Assembly: GCA_039033415.1 (NCBI GenBank)
Contig: JBCCCR010000015.1
Coordinates: forward strand, 1-64,000
Reading direction: 5' to 3'
Source of the DNA: Pseudomonadota bacterium
GTDB lineage: Bacteria; Pseudomonadota; Gammaproteobacteria; Xanthomonadales; SZUA-38
Length of the DNA stretch: 64,000 nt
Shown here: one piece after another, positions 8,954 to 17,458 of the stretch
Layout of the letters: every line of letters starts with the position of its first letter
How positions within the stretch are numbered: position 1 is the stretch's first letter
Position numbers and translations under genes: made by a program
Notes under the pieces: model-generated
Seen by the model: the letters and a program-made list of their open reading frames with translations, nothing else
Databases searched by the model: none
What the model was told of the DNA's origin: nothing

Positions 8954-9715
8954 GTGGACCCGAATATTGCTTTGCTGCTAGCCGGCGTAGCCGGTGCTGT
9001 TGTTGGTTTTTTGCTGAGTCGGATGATGGGCGGTGGCGCTGGTCAGAACCAAGCGGTTCGCGAAGCTCAGGAAGAGCTCGAAGCATACCGAGACAAGGTG
9101 GCCGACCACTTTACTCAGACCGCTGACGCAATCGATCAGCTCACCGACAGCTATAAAGGGGTTTTCGACCAGCTGCAGACCGGCGCGCAAGGGCTGCTGG
9201 ACGAGAAGCGTCTGCAGAAGTGCCTGACCGACCGCGAAGACAAGATCATTACGCTGAATCGCCTAGGCCACACGGCCTCGCCGGCCGCCGCCGCCGTCGC
9301 CGCGGAAGCAAGCCCAGCACCGGAGACGGAGGCGGAGCCTGCTGCCGCTGATGACGCCGAGGCGACCCCGGCTGAGACCGCCGCAGAAACGACCGCTGAG
9401 GAAAACACCCCTGAGGTGGCCGAGGAGACCTCGCCGGAAACGGCCTCGGATACCAGCGTTGACGAGGAGGCGAAGGCTGAAACCGCCGCTGCCGATGAGC
9501 CGGCAGCCGACGATACGTCGGAGGAAACGAGCGAGTCTGAAACGGAGACCACCGCCGAGAGCGAAGCGGAGTCGACCGATTCGGCGGAGGAAGTTACCGA
9601 CGATAATGCTGATGAGACCACCAGCGAGGACGTATCGGATGACACCGAGGCGGCAGCTGAGGAAAGCGCTGAAGAAACCCCTGACGAAGGACCGCGGCTG
9701 CGCGCCGTCCAGTAA
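8954..9715 (+). CDS. zapG: YhcB/ZapG (DUF1043) family envelope protein with long acidic tail
   Basis: A 253-residue protein from GTG 8954. One N-terminal membrane segment (ALLLAGVAGAVVGFLLSRMM) is followed by the DUF1043 coiled coil (about 30-95, including YKGVFDQLQTGAQGLL). Known YhcB/ZapG proteins link the division machinery with envelope growth and are about 130 residues. Here the last 145 or so residues are an Ala/Glu/Thr/Asp-rich acidic tail of low complexity, a lineage-specific extension. Gene symbol given by family, with moderate certainty. Confidence 0.8.
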   Translation: MDPNIALLLAGVAGAVVGFLLSRMMGGGAGQNQAVREAQEELEAYRDKVADHFTQTADAIDQLTDSYKGVFDQLQTGAQGLLDEKRLQKCLTDREDKIITLNRLGHTASPAAAAVAAEASPAPETEAEPAAADDAEATPAETAAETTAEENTPEVAEETSPETASDTSVDEEAKAETAAADEPAADDTSEETSESETETTAESEAESTDSAEEVTDDNADETTSEDVSDDTEAAAEESAEETPDEGPRLRAVQ

Positions 9716-9724
9716 CACGTCATC

Positions 9725-9757
9725 CCCCGGGCGGCACTCGCCGTCCGGGGAGGTTTT
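9725..9757. terminator. bidirectional intrinsic terminator
   Basis: An 11-bp stem CCCCGGGCGGC (9725-9735) pairs with GCCGTCCGGGG (9740-9750) with one G-U pair, followed by GGTTTT on the plus strand. It sits between two convergent genes. Confidence 0.75.
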
Positions 9758-9759
9758 GC

Positions 9760-10242
9760 CTACCTGGCAGCGCTCGCCAGCAGATTGCCCGTCTTTCCTT
9801 CCAGCACGAGCTGTCCCTCATCGTTGACATACATCCGGGTAACGCCGGCCAAGACGGCGTAGACGGCAGTTTCCAGCACCATCGCCTCACCGGGACACAT
9901 CTTCTTCGTCCCGCCTACCGGGCCCATGGTCATCGCGTCTGCGGATCCTTCAAAGCTGGCGAAAAAGTTGTTGCAGCCGGCGTTGCCGGTAATGCGCTGA
10001 CCGGCCAAATCCACCTCGAGCCAGCCCGTGCTGCCGCCGCCCGGCGCCTTGCCGCCAACCCGCGTCAAGACCCAGCGACCCTGATCCACGCTGCCGGGCT
10101 TGGCAGCACTCATTTCAGGCTTTGACGTCATGGCATCGTTCTCGCCAGCCGTACCCGAATCGCCTGAGCCGGAGCAGCCAGCCGCCGCCAGTCCTGACGC
10201 CAATAACACCGGCAACAGCCGGCCACCCAATGACTTTTTCAT
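9760..10242 (-). CDS. META domain (HslJ-like) lipoprotein
   Basis: A 160-residue protein with a lipoprotein signal (positively charged start, hydrophobic LLPVLLASGLAAAGC, lipidated Cys about 23) and a META/HslJ fold. Signature parts are RWVLTRVGGK, the ITGNAGCNNFFASF core and a KKMCPGEAMVLE segment. Family members sit in the envelope and are linked to heat or novobiocin stress, but their action is unknown. Convergent with the zapG-like gene. Confidence 0.85.
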   Translation of the reverse strand: MKKSLGGRLLPVLLASGLAAAGCSGSGDSGTAGENDAMTSKPEMSAAKPGSVDQGRWVLTRVGGKAPGGGSTGWLEVDLAGQRITGNAGCNNFFASFEGSADAMTMGPVGGTKKMCPGEAMVLETAVYAVLAGVTRMYVNDEGQLVLEGKTGNLLASAAR

Positions 10243-10256
10243 GGATTCTCTCCCGC

Positions 10257-10601
10257 TCAGCCCGGAGGCCAGCTCAGGTTGCGACCCGCTAGAAAATGCA
10301 GGTGTATGTGAAAAACCGTCTGACCCGCCGCCTCGTTGCAGTTCATGACGACCCGATACCCATCGTCCGCCACGCCGAGCTCGCGCGCATAGGCCGCGGC
10401 AGCAATAAACAGCTCACCGACCGTTGCCGCGTTTTCGGCCGTGACGTCGTTGATCGTGCGAATCTTTTGCTTGGGGATAAACAGGACGTGATGGGGCGCC
10501 TGCGGGTTGATGTCGCGAAAGCCGAGCACCGTGTCGGTCTCGTACACGATGTCGGCCGGAATTCGGCGCTCGATAATGTCGATAAACAGCGTCTCAGACA
10601 T
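10257..10601 (-). CDS. hinT: HIT family purine nucleoside phosphoramidase
   Basis: A 114-residue histidine-triad protein. I start at ATG 10601 (MSETLFIDII); the frame is open 26 codons further upstream but nothing there resembles the family. The active-site triad is HIHLH (about residues 101-105). HinT enzymes hydrolyse AMP-NH2-type phosphoramidates and aminoacyl-adenylates. It lies 14 nt from the META gene and may be cotranscribed with it. Confidence 0.92.
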   Translation of the reverse strand: MSETLFIDIIERRIPADIVYETDTVLGFRDINPQAPHHVLFIPKQKIRTINDVTAENAATVGELFIAAAAYARELGVADDGYRVVMNCNEAAGQTVFHIHLHFLAGRNLSWPPG

Positions 10602-10650
10602 CGTTATCGTTTCCTTTGGTGTGGCGTGACGAGCTAGCCAGCTAGTCCAG

Positions 10651-11253
10651 CTAGTGTTCGACGACCCGGCGACCGGCAAACGCGTGCGCTAACGTGGACG
10701 CGTCGGTGTACTCCAGTTCACCACCGAGCGGCACTCCATGAGCGATTCGACTGGCGCTGACGCCGCAGCTGCGCGCCAGCTGGCTCAGGTACTGGGCCGT
10801 CGCCTCACCTTCGACGCTCAGGTTGGTCGCGATGATCAGCTCTTTGACGGGCTCGTTTTTCAGGCGCGCGGTCAGCTGGTCCAGCGCCAGCTCTTCCGGC
10901 CCGATACCGTCCAGCGGGGACAGCCGCCCCATCAGCACAAAATAGGTACCGCGAAAGCCGGTGGCCTGTTCCACCGCGGCGACGTCGATCGGTGACTCGA
11001 CGACACAGATGAGGCTCTGATCGCGGTTCGGATCGCTGCAGGTCTGGCATAGCGGCGTTTCTGAGAACGTCCGACACCGCTGGCACCGTCCGATCCGGGA
11101 TACCGCATCCTCCAGCGTTGAAGCCAGCCGCAGCGCACCCTCCCGGTCGTGCTCCAGCACATGGAACGCCATGCGCTGAGCGCTTTTGGGGCCAACCCCC
11201 GGCAGGCAGCGCAGGGCGTCTACCAGCTGGTTTAGCAGCGCGCTTTGCGACAT
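10651..11253 (-). CDS. recR: recombination protein RecR
   Basis: A 200-residue protein starting at ATG 11253; the frame is open upstream but that part overlaps ybaB. It has the N-terminal helix-hairpin-helix ([16 protein letters not shown]), a four-cysteine zinc finger ([16 protein letters not shown], about 57-72) and a Toprim domain with [14 protein letters not shown]. RecR works with RecF/RecO to load RecA at gaps. Third gene of the dnaX-ybaB-recR operon. Confidence 0.97.
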   Translation of the reverse strand: MSQSALLNQLVDALRCLPGVGPKSAQRMAFHVLEHDREGALRLASTLEDAVSRIGRCQRCRTFSETPLCQTCSDPNRDQSLICVVESPIDVAAVEQATGFRGTYFVLMGRLSPLDGIGPEELALDQLTARLKNEPVKELIIATNLSVEGEATAQYLSQLARSCGVSASRIAHGVPLGGELEYTDASTLAHAFAGRRVVEH

Positions 11254-11263
11254 AGCCCCTGAC

Positions 11264-11587
11264 TCAGAACGGGAGTTTGAACCCGGGCGGCAGATTGAGC
11301 CCGCCAGCGAGTTCGCCCATCTGTTCCTTTTGCATGGCCGCCACCTTGTTGGTGGCGTCATTGACCGCTGCCGCAACAAGGTCTTCGAGCATGTCGGCAT
11401 CGTCTTTTAAGAGGCTCGGGTCAATCCGGATCCGACGCACTTCGTGACGACCGGTCATCACCACTTCCACCAGGCCTCCACCGGATCCACCGGTGACTTC
11501 CTGCTGCGCGAGCGCCTCCTGGGAGCGCTCCATGTCCTCTTTCATCTTCTGGGCCTGCTGCAGCAGTCCCGCGAGTGGTCCTTTCAT
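11264..11587 (-). CDS. ybaB: YbaB/EbfC nucleoid-associated protein
   Basis: A 107-residue small DNA-binding dimer of the family. Typical parts are [19 protein letters not shown] and the [19 protein letters not shown] strand. It lies between dnaX and recR, with a 10-nt gap to recR. Confidence 0.96.
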   Translation of the reverse strand: MKGPLAGLLQQAQKMKEDMERSQEALAQQEVTGGSGGGLVEVVMTGRHEVRRIRIDPSLLKDDADMLEDLVAAAVNDATNKVAAMQKEQMGELAGGLNLPPGFKLPF

Positions 11588-11665
11588 GATTTCTCCTCGC
11601 CGTACGCGAGTGATGACAGGGTGCCAGTTTACCTCAGGCGCGTGAAGGCGATGGTGATCGCGGGG

Positions 11666-13636
11666 CTAGCCGCTTCGGGGTCGCACCGAACCAGGAACAA
11701 TTTCGGCTCCCATCTGCTGCTGCAGCGACTTCACCAGCGGATCCTCCGCAATGGCCACTTCCGCGTCACGCTGCCGCTGATGATTGGCCTCGGTCTCCCG
11801 CTGCGCCGGCGTCTGGTCGCTCACCTCAGCCCTGGCCAGCGTCAGCCGCATATCACGACCGAAATACCGCGCCAGCCCCTCGCGAATCCGGCTCTCCGCC
11901 TGCGGTGTATGCAGGTGTTCCATTTTCTGATCGAGCGTCAGCAGGTAGCGTCCCTGCCCCTGGCGCTGGAGGACGCTGTTGCGCGCCAGCACCCCGGCGG
12001 TGCCCTTGAGCTGGAGGCTTTCGATAATCCCATCCCAGGATTCGGGCGGGACGGGAGCAGCGGGCCCGTCGTCGAGCGCGGGCTCTGCCGGCGGGGCAGC
12101 GGATTCGCTAACCGCTTCCGGCGGCGGTGGGGCCGGCTCGGTCTCCTTCGGTTCAGCGACAGTTGAGCTCAGCGCGGCGACCGGTGCCGGGCTGGGCGTG
12201 GGTGGTGCTTCCGTCAGATCAGCCGAAGGGGCTTGTGCCGGCGCAGTCTCCGCCGGCTCGGGGGAAACCGTTGGCGGCGGCTCTTCCGGGGTGCGCTGCT
12301 CGGGTATCGCTGATGGCTCGCTCCGATTGTCGGCTGAAACCTGCGGACCCCCAGGCCCCGAGGGAATGGCTGCCGCCAGCCGACGGGCCTCAGCTCGCGC
12401 CGCGTCGATATCGCCTGAAGCGGTTGGCGGCGATTCGGGCTCAGCCTCGGCTGAAGCTTTCACCGGACTGGCGGTGGGTGCCGAAACCTTGGGCTGCGCG
12501 CTCGCCGTCGAAACGACGCCACCGTCAGCCGTCTGCCCGCCGCCGGTGGGGGTTGGACCTGCAGCCATGGGCTTGAATGCCAGCATACGCAGGAGCGCCA
12601 TCTCAAAACCACAGCGGTGGTCAGGCGCCAGGTCCAGATCACGCCGACCGCGCAGGCAGATGTCGTAGTAAAGCTGCAGATCTTCTGGCGCCAGCGCCCT
12701 GGCCACCGCCTGCACCATAGGATCAGGGTCTTCCACGGAGGGCATAACCTGCACCAATGCCGCCCGGTGCAGAATCTGCGCAATCTCGCCCAGCACCCGG
12801 CCAAAATCTGGCGAATGGCTGACCATCTCCTGCGCCGCGTCCCAGAGCGCCGGGGCGTCCGCGCTACACAGAGCGGTCAGCAGCGCCTCGAGCTGGCGGG
12901 CTTGGACCGTGCCCAGCATCGCCCGGACGTCGTCAGCCCGGGCCTGCCCCCCGCCGTAAGCGACGGCCTGATCCAGCAGGCTGAGCGCGTCTCGCATGCT
13001 GCCGTCTGCCGCGTTGGCCAGCAGCTTGAGCGCATCAGGTTCAGCCTCAAAAGACTCCTGCGCGGTAATCGAGGCGAGATAATCCTCGATCTGGGCCTGC
13101 GAAATGCGTTTCAGGTTGAACTGAAGACAGCGCGACAGGACCGTCACCGGGAGCTTCTGCGGGTCGGTAGTCGCAAACAGGAACTTCACCTGCGGCGGCG
13201 GCTCCTCGAGCGTCTTGAGCAGGGCGTTGAAGCTGGAGGTCGACAACATGTGGACCTCGTCGATCAAATACACCTTAAAACGACCGCTCGTCGGCGCGTA
13301 CTGAACGTTTTCCAGCAGCTCTCGGGTGTCCTCAACCTTGGTCCGCGACGCCGCATCCACCTCAATCAGATCAAGAAAGCGGCCTTCCAGTATGTCGACG
13401 CAGGCTCGGCAAACCCCGCAGGGCGTAGAACTGACGCCCTCCTCGCAGTTCAGCGCGCGGGCGAAGATGCGCGCCACCGTGGTTTTGCCCACGCCGCGGG
13501 TACCGGTGAAAAGGAAGGCGTGGTGGACGCGGTCCTGGTCCAACGCATTAACCAGCGCCCGGACAACGTGGTCCTGGCCAACCAGATCGGCAAATGTTTT
13601 GGGGCGCCACTTGCGGGCGAGTACCTGATACGTCAT
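11666..13636 (-). CDS. dnaX: DNA polymerase III subunits gamma/tau
   Basis: A 656-residue clamp-loader ATPase. Domain I has Walker A GTRGVGKTT (about 44-52), a four-cysteine zinc module (CEEGVSSTPCGVCRAC), Walker B LIDEVHML and sensor 1 VLSRCLQF. After domain III (about 370) comes a Pro/Ala/Glu-rich linker of about 150 residues, then a tau C-terminal domain that should bind the alpha subunit. I see no A6-G slippery run like that of E. coli dnaX, so a gamma form by frameshift is not supported. First gene of dnaX-ybaB-recR. Confidence 0.96.
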   Translation of the reverse strand: MTYQVLARKWRPKTFADLVGQDHVVRALVNALDQDRVHHAFLFTGTRGVGKTTVARIFARALNCEEGVSSTPCGVCRACVDILEGRFLDLIEVDAASRTKVEDTRELLENVQYAPTSGRFKVYLIDEVHMLSTSSFNALLKTLEEPPPQVKFLFATTDPQKLPVTVLSRCLQFNLKRISQAQIEDYLASITAQESFEAEPDALKLLANAADGSMRDALSLLDQAVAYGGGQARADDVRAMLGTVQARQLEALLTALCSADAPALWDAAQEMVSHSPDFGRVLGEIAQILHRAALVQVMPSVEDPDPMVQAVARALAPEDLQLYYDICLRGRRDLDLAPDHRCGFEMALLRMLAFKPMAAGPTPTGGGQTADGGVVSTASAQPKVSAPTASPVKASAEAEPESPPTASGDIDAARAEARRLAAAIPSGPGGPQVSADNRSEPSAIPEQRTPEEPPPTVSPEPAETAPAQAPSADLTEAPPTPSPAPVAALSSTVAEPKETEPAPPPPEAVSESAAPPAEPALDDGPAAPVPPESWDGIIESLQLKGTAGVLARNSVLQRQGQGRYLLTLDQKMEHLHTPQAESRIREGLARYFGRDMRLTLARAEVSDQTPAQRETEANHQRQRDAEVAIAEDPLVKSLQQQMGAEIVPGSVRPRSG

Positions 13637-13813
13637 GGGGGACCCGTCGAAGAAGGGTTCTATTGTGCCAACTCACCCTGCAAAGGCCAAACCGCGGGCG
13701 CGTTTTTTGGGCGATGTTCAGCCGCAAACCGGGCCGATTGGCAGCAGACATCCGTCGCCAGGATTCATACACTACCCACCACCTAAGTTCCGCCGCAGAA
13801 AATTGGCTCAAAC

Positions 13814-14545
13814 GTGACGCAACATGGCACGGGCGCTGTCGAGCTGCCCTCCCACAATCCCGCCGTCGAGCTGGAGAACCTTTCGTTCTCTTACCGACCC
13901 AACGAACCCGTGCTGGCCATCCAGCAGTGGCAGGTAGCGGCCGGCGAAACCGTCTTTCTTAAGGGCCCTAGCGGCAGCGGAAAAAGCACGCTGCTCGGTC
14001 TGATCGGTGGCATTCTCGCTCCCGACAGCGGACATGTACGCGTGCTCGGCCATGAGCTCGGAGGCATGGGTCGGGGAGCCCGAGATCGCTTTCGCGCCCA
14101 GCACCTGGGCTTTGTCTTTCAGATGTTTAATCTGCTGCCGTACCTGTCGCTGCTGGAAAATATCACCCTGCCCTGCCGCTTCTCCAAGCTGCGAGCGGGG
14201 CGCGCCGGGGATCAGGGGCCGGAGGCTCGCGCCCTCACGCTGCTGGAGCAGCTCGGGCTCGATCCAGCGATCGCCGCTCGTCCAGTGACTGAACTCAGCG
14301 TTGGCCAACAGCAGCGCGTTGCCGCTGCCAGAGCGCTGATTGGCGAACCTGAGCTACTGGTCGCTGACGAGCCAACCTCGGCACTGGATGCCGATTCGCG
14401 CACGCAGTTTGTCGAGCTGCTGCTGGCGCAGTCAAAGGCGGCGGGAAGCGCGGTGCTGTTTGTCAGCCACGACGCGTCGCTGGCTCCCCTATTCGACCGG
14501 GCCGAAGCCCTCACCGACCTCAGCTCAATGGGGCCTAGCTCGTGA
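13814..14545 (+). CDS. ABC transporter ATP-binding protein (LolD/MacB type)
   Basis: A 243-residue ATPase from GTG 13814. Walker A is GPSGSGKST (about 54), Q-loop FVFQMFNLLPYLSLLEN, signature LSVGQQQR, Walker B LLVADEPTSALD and H-loop SHD. The group pairs with FtsX/MacB-like permeases and acts on envelope substrates rather than by classic import. It overlaps the permease by 4 nt (GTGA), so the two are translationally coupled. Divergent from dnaX with a 177-nt gap. Confidence 0.92.
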   Translation: MTQHGTGAVELPSHNPAVELENLSFSYRPNEPVLAIQQWQVAAGETVFLKGPSGSGKSTLLGLIGGILAPDSGHVRVLGHELGGMGRGARDRFRAQHLGFVFQMFNLLPYLSLLENITLPCRFSKLRAGRAGDQGPEARALTLLEQLGLDPAIAARPVTELSVGQQQRVAAARALIGEPELLVADEPTSALDADSRTQFVELLLAQSKAAGSAVLFVSHDASLAPLFDRAEALTDLSSMGPSS

Positions 14546-15813
14546 GCGCGCCGAGCCTCGCGGCCTCGCTCGCTATTAAAAGTCTCGGTAATCGCCGTGG
14601 AACGGCGCTGCTGACCCTGCTGTCGATCACGATCAGCGTCGCGCTGCTGATCGGCGTCAATCAGGTGCGGCAGGAAGCCCGCAGCAGCTTTACCAATACC
14701 CTCTCCGGCGCCGACCTGATCGTCGGTGCCCGCAGCGGCTCCATCAACCTGCTGCTCTACAGCATTTTCCGCATCGGAAACCCTACCGGGGCCGTGAGCT
14801 GGGACAGCTACCAGAAAATCTCCAGCCGCAGCGACGTCGCCTGGACGTTTCCCATTTCGCTCGGTGACTCGCATCGGGGTTACCGAGTGATGGGCACGGA
14901 CGAAAACTATTTCGCCTTCTACCGCTATGGCGGGGGCCGCGGCCTCGAGCTAGCGGACGGAGAATTGTTCGCGGACCATGGCGACGCCGTCATCGGGGCT
15001 GAGGTTGCTGCGAAGCTCGGATACGAGGTCGGAACCCCGATCGTGGTATCTCACGGCATTGGCGCCGGGAGCTTCGCCGAGCACGATGACAACCCGTTTC
15101 GCGTCGCCGGTATCCTGGCCCGCACCGGGACACCGGTAGACCAAACCGTGCATGTCACCCTGGAAGGCATTGAGATCATGCACGGGGCTGAGGTGGCTGA
15201 TGGAGATCATGAGCACGATGACGAGGCCGAGGACGGTCATCCAGCGCCGGCCATTGAGCCCGAGATCATCACGGCTTTTGTCGTCGGAATGAAATCGCGC
15301 GCCGCGCTGTTTGGCCTGCAGCGCATCATTAACGACTACCGCCGCGAACCGCTCTCCGCGATCATCCCTGGCGTAGCGTTGACGGAGCTTTGGGGCCTCG
15401 TCAGCACAGCCGAAACCGCGCTGCTGGTGGTTAGCGGGTTCGTCGTAGTTGCCGGCCTGCTCGGCCTGCTCACCACCCTGCTGACCAGTATGAACGAGCG
15501 ACGCCGCGAAATGGCGGTCCTGCGCTCGGTCGGCGCGGGACCCGGCATGATTTTCTCGCTGCTGATCTGCGAAGCAGCCATCTTGGCATTTCTCGCGGCC
15601 CTCGCTGGAGTGGCCATCGTGCATCTTGGGCTTTTGCTGTCGCGGGATCTGGTGCTCGAGGCGTTTGGCATTGCGCTGACCCCAGGCCTGCCGGGCATGT
15701 TCGACCTGCTGGTGGTCGGCGCCGTGACGCTGGCCGCGATGCTGATCGCTCTGGTCCCGGCCTGGCGAGGCTACCGCAACTCGCTGGCGGACGGGCTGAC
15801 CGTCAGAATCTAA
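14542..15813 (+). CDS. FtsX/MacB-type ABC permease
   Basis: A 423-residue membrane protein starting at GTG 14542. One N-terminal TM (ALLTLLSITISVALLIGV), a large periplasmic region (about 45-285) and three C-terminal TMs (about 290-415) match the MacB/FtsX layout. The periplasmic part has a His/Asp/Glu-rich stretch (HEHDDEAEDGH, about 222-232), which suggests metal binding. Similar pairs occur in zinc-regulated (Zrg-like) clusters of Vibrio, but no ZrgA-type partner is seen here, so that link is weak. Confidence 0.88.
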   Translation: MSAPSLAASLAIKSLGNRRGTALLTLLSITISVALLIGVNQVRQEARSSFTNTLSGADLIVGARSGSINLLLYSIFRIGNPTGAVSWDSYQKISSRSDVAWTFPISLGDSHRGYRVMGTDENYFAFYRYGGGRGLELADGELFADHGDAVIGAEVAAKLGYEVGTPIVVSHGIGAGSFAEHDDNPFRVAGILARTGTPVDQTVHVTLEGIEIMHGAEVADGDHEHDDEAEDGHPAPAIEPEIITAFVVGMKSRAALFGLQRIINDYRREPLSAIIPGVALTELWGLVSTAETALLVVSGFVVVAGLLGLLTTLLTSMNERRREMAVLRSVGAGPGMIFSLLICEAAILAFLAALAGVAIVHLGLLLSRDLVLEAFGIALTPGLPGMFDLLVVGAVTLAAMLIALVPAWRGYRNSLADGLTVRI

Positions 15814-15828
15814 CTGAAACCTCACGTC

Positions 15829-15857
15829 TTGAGTCCTGACAGCGGCTCGGTTAATCT
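15829..15857 (+). promoter_or_regulatory. tRNA-Ser promoter
   Basis: -35 TTGAGT (15829-15834), 17-nt spacer, -10 TAATCT (15852-15857), then a GC-rich discriminator and the tRNA start 11 nt later. Confidence 0.65.
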
Positions 15858-15868
15858 TGCGCCCCCGC

Positions 15869-15958
15869 GGAGAGATGCCGGAGTGGTTGAACGGGCTCGC
15901 CTGGAAAGCGTGTGTGCGTGAAAGCGTACCGAGGGTTCGAATCCCTCTCTCTCCGCCA
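15869..15958 (+). tRNA. tRNA-Ser (GGA)
   Basis: A 90-nt class II tRNA: acceptor GGAGAGA with TCTCTCC, anticodon loop CTGGAAA (GGA), long variable arm and encoded CCA. The anticodon stem CTCGC/GCGTG holds one U-U mismatch at the second pair, where E. coli has A-U. Prophage genes begin within 10 nt of its end, so it is a good candidate attachment site. Confidence 0.96.
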
Positions 15959-15967
15959 AATTTTCTC

Positions 15968-16237
15968 TTATAAATCAATACGTTTCGTGAAGTCGCCGGT
16001 TTCAGGGTCGATTGACGGTCGATTTGAGACGTCGATATCAAGATCCACGGTTTTGATTTTCAGTTCTTTAGGACTCAAGGCCTCGGTGATGGCGTTGAGC
16101 ATCATCCAGACTCCGTTCGACTGATCGTCGTCCAGCTCCACAGGCCCCTCCCCGAAAAGCTCCTGCAATGCCGACAGCGTTTGCCAAGCGTGCTGCCGTC
16201 GGTCGACATCCATTTCAGCGGTGAATCTCAAAGACAT
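15968..16237 (-). CDS. hypothetical protein next to tRNA-Ser
   Basis: An 89-residue acidic protein with no recognised domain. It ends 9 nt from the tRNA-Ser CCA. A 16-bp motif (16273-16288) upstream is shared with the excisionase and small HTH genes, so it is probably regulated with the integration module. An AGTTC-N4-GGACT sequence (16062-16075), one mismatch from the phage operator, lies inside it and may be chance. Confidence 0.6.
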   Translation of the reverse strand: MSLRFTAEMDVDRRQHAWQTLSALQELFGEGPVELDDDQSNGVWMMLNAITEALSPKELKIKTVDLDIDVSNRPSIDPETGDFTKRIDL

Positions 16238-16272
16238 AGCTAGGGTTCCGTCTTGGAATATGCGTTTTACGA

Positions 16273-16288
16273 TATTCGTTTATCGATA
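16273..16288. promoter_or_regulatory. operator-like motif, copy A
   Basis: The sequence TATTCGTTTATCGATA is upstream of the 89-residue gene. It differs by one base from copy B before the excisionase and matches copy C at 13 of 16 positions. Arms TATTCG and CGATA make it partly symmetric, as expected for a dimeric regulator. Confidence 0.55.
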
Positions 16289-16309
16289 TTGCTGTCAAGG
16301 ACGGAAATA

Positions 16310-16336
16310 GAAAAGCCCCCGACAAGCGGGGGCTTT
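16310..16336 (-). terminator. intrinsic terminator of the leftward DUF6502 unit
   Basis: Read on the minus strand, AAAGCCCCC and GGGGGCTTT arms (16328-16336 and 16312-16320) with a 7-nt loop are followed by TTTTC. It lies just past the 32-residue ORF. Confidence 0.8.
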
Positions 16337-16364
16337 GGTGGGGAGACAATGGGAGTGGGGAGGG

Positions 16365-16463
16365 TTAGTCGCCGTTGCCGCCGCCCTGGCTGTAGTCCTT
16401 ACGACCAAAGCCAAAAAAGTTAAAGAAATTCAGCAGATCGAACCAGAAGTTTTCGTGTTTCAT
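16365..16463 (-). CDS. 32-residue aromatic microprotein
   Basis: A short frame begins at ATG 16463 with AAAGAGG 10 nt upstream and stops at TAA 16365-16367, just before a strong terminator. The product starts MKHENFWFDLLNFFNFFGFG and ends in a Gly/Asn/Asp tail; the Phe-rich middle could be a membrane-active helix. It is 29 nt from the end of the DUF6502 gene, so the two probably share a transcript. Not recognised. Confidence 0.55.
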   Translation of the reverse strand: MKHENFWFDLLNFFNFFGFGRKDYSQGGGNGD

Positions 16464-16492
16464 GCGTGTGTAGCCTCTTTCAGGTGGTGGTT

Positions 16493-17287
16493 TTACTTAT
16501 CGGAAAGCGGCTCATAGACCTGACCCAGGAATATGGCCACGGTGTCGAGCTTTTCGCCCGGAACTCGGTGCTTATCGAACAGTTGAGATATTTCGTCGCC
16601 GTGCTTTTTGCGAAGCCATTCGCGGACACCCTTATTGACTTCGGAAGCCCGACTCGACGGAATGTTGTCGCAGATGTACATCTGCTCAAATGCTGAATTG
16701 GGATCTCGCAAGTTCTGCAAGAAGGTCACTAAGATGAGCCTGAGATTTTCTAGCGCGACCTCAAATCGCCTGTCATCCGTTGCAGCCACTGCGGTGCTTA
16801 AAAGCCGCACGGAGCCATCGGCCATTAGCTCCACGTGTCCGGTTGTCTCCAACGTCTTCACAAACGCTCGGGGGCGTATGGCGCCGGAGACGCGCTTGCA
16901 GAGCTCTGTGAAAGATCGAACCCCGGTAAACGGCAAGTCGAGATATTCACCCTTCGGTGTTCTATAGCGTTCGTCGCTCTTCCAAAGACCCAGAATCTGG
17001 GCTGAGTCATAAACGTAGGTCTGGACTTTCGGGGATCGGAAGTACTTAGCGACTAGGTTGCGATCGAGGCCGCTACGGATCGAGATTTCGCTAATGCTTG
17101 GCACTTCGCCGAACTCCTTCCGGTGGTCCTTCTTGGTCGATCGAACCAACGCCTGGCAATACGCCTGCTGGAATTCTTTGTAGTGAATGCCCTGATCCCG
17201 AAGCATCGAAGCGATCGGAACAAGCATTTCCACTAACTTTTCCCGAACGTTGTCTTCGGGATTATTTGAAGTTTTCTCTACGGCCAT
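16493..17287 (-). CDS. DUF6502 family protein
   Basis: A 264-residue protein if started at ATG 17287; the frame is open 33 codons further up. The pattern VPIASMLRDQGIHYKEFQQA, then SISEISIRSGLDRNLVAKYF, looks like the helix-turn-helix-containing N-terminal part of DUF6502 proteins, which are common in gammaproteobacteria and uncharacterised. As phage cargo it could be a regulator or a lysogenic-conversion gene. Promoter region 17339-17366 holds two direct repeats. Confidence 0.65.
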   Translation of the reverse strand: MAVEKTSNNPEDNVREKLVEMLVPIASMLRDQGIHYKEFQQAYCQALVRSTKKDHRKEFGEVPSISEISIRSGLDRNLVAKYFRSPKVQTYVYDSAQILGLWKSDERYRTPKGEYLDLPFTGVRSFTELCKRVSGAIRPRAFVKTLETTGHVELMADGSVRLLSTAVAATDDRRFEVALENLRLILVTFLQNLRDPNSAFEQMYICDNIPSSRASEVNKGVREWLRKKHGDEISQLFDKHRVPGEKLDTVAIFLGQVYEPLSDK

Positions 17288-17338
17288 TCCCGATCTTCGC
17301 TTTGCTAACCCTATTGATTTTGCGTTAAAAACTTCATT

Positions 17339-17366
17339 TGTGCAGAATTTTCTGCGCTGTGCAGAA
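17339..17366. repeat. direct repeats TGTGCAGAA at the DUF6502 promoter
   Basis: TGTGCAGAA occurs at 17339-17347 and 17358-17366, 19 nt apart, with TTCTGC between them making short inverted repeats. The pair lies 50-80 nt upstream of the DUF6502 start and could be a binding site. Confidence 0.45.
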
Positions 17367-17458
17367 AGTTTAGCACAGTTCGCCACCGGGCAAAAATTCG
17401 GGGGTATAGTCGGGCTCTATTCGATGTGTTCCGTTGAATAGTGTGTGTATTGGTGAGT

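Noticed and set aside
11666-13636. dnaX programmed frameshift for a gamma subunit
   Set aside because: No A6-G type heptamer seen in the linker region.
12617-13786. 389-codon frame antisense to dnaX
   Set aside because: Shadow of a GC-rich coding gene; dnaX on the other strand has clear family motifs.
13637-13813. 4.5S SRP RNA next to dnaX
   Set aside because: Its gene is often near dnaX in relatives, but the conserved GGTCAGG...GGAAGCAGCC core is absent on both strands.
14950-16041. 363-codon minus-strand frame across the permease and tRNA-Ser
   Set aside because: Includes antisense tRNA-Ser sequence (the familiar GGERGIRTLG-type artefact) and antisense permease.
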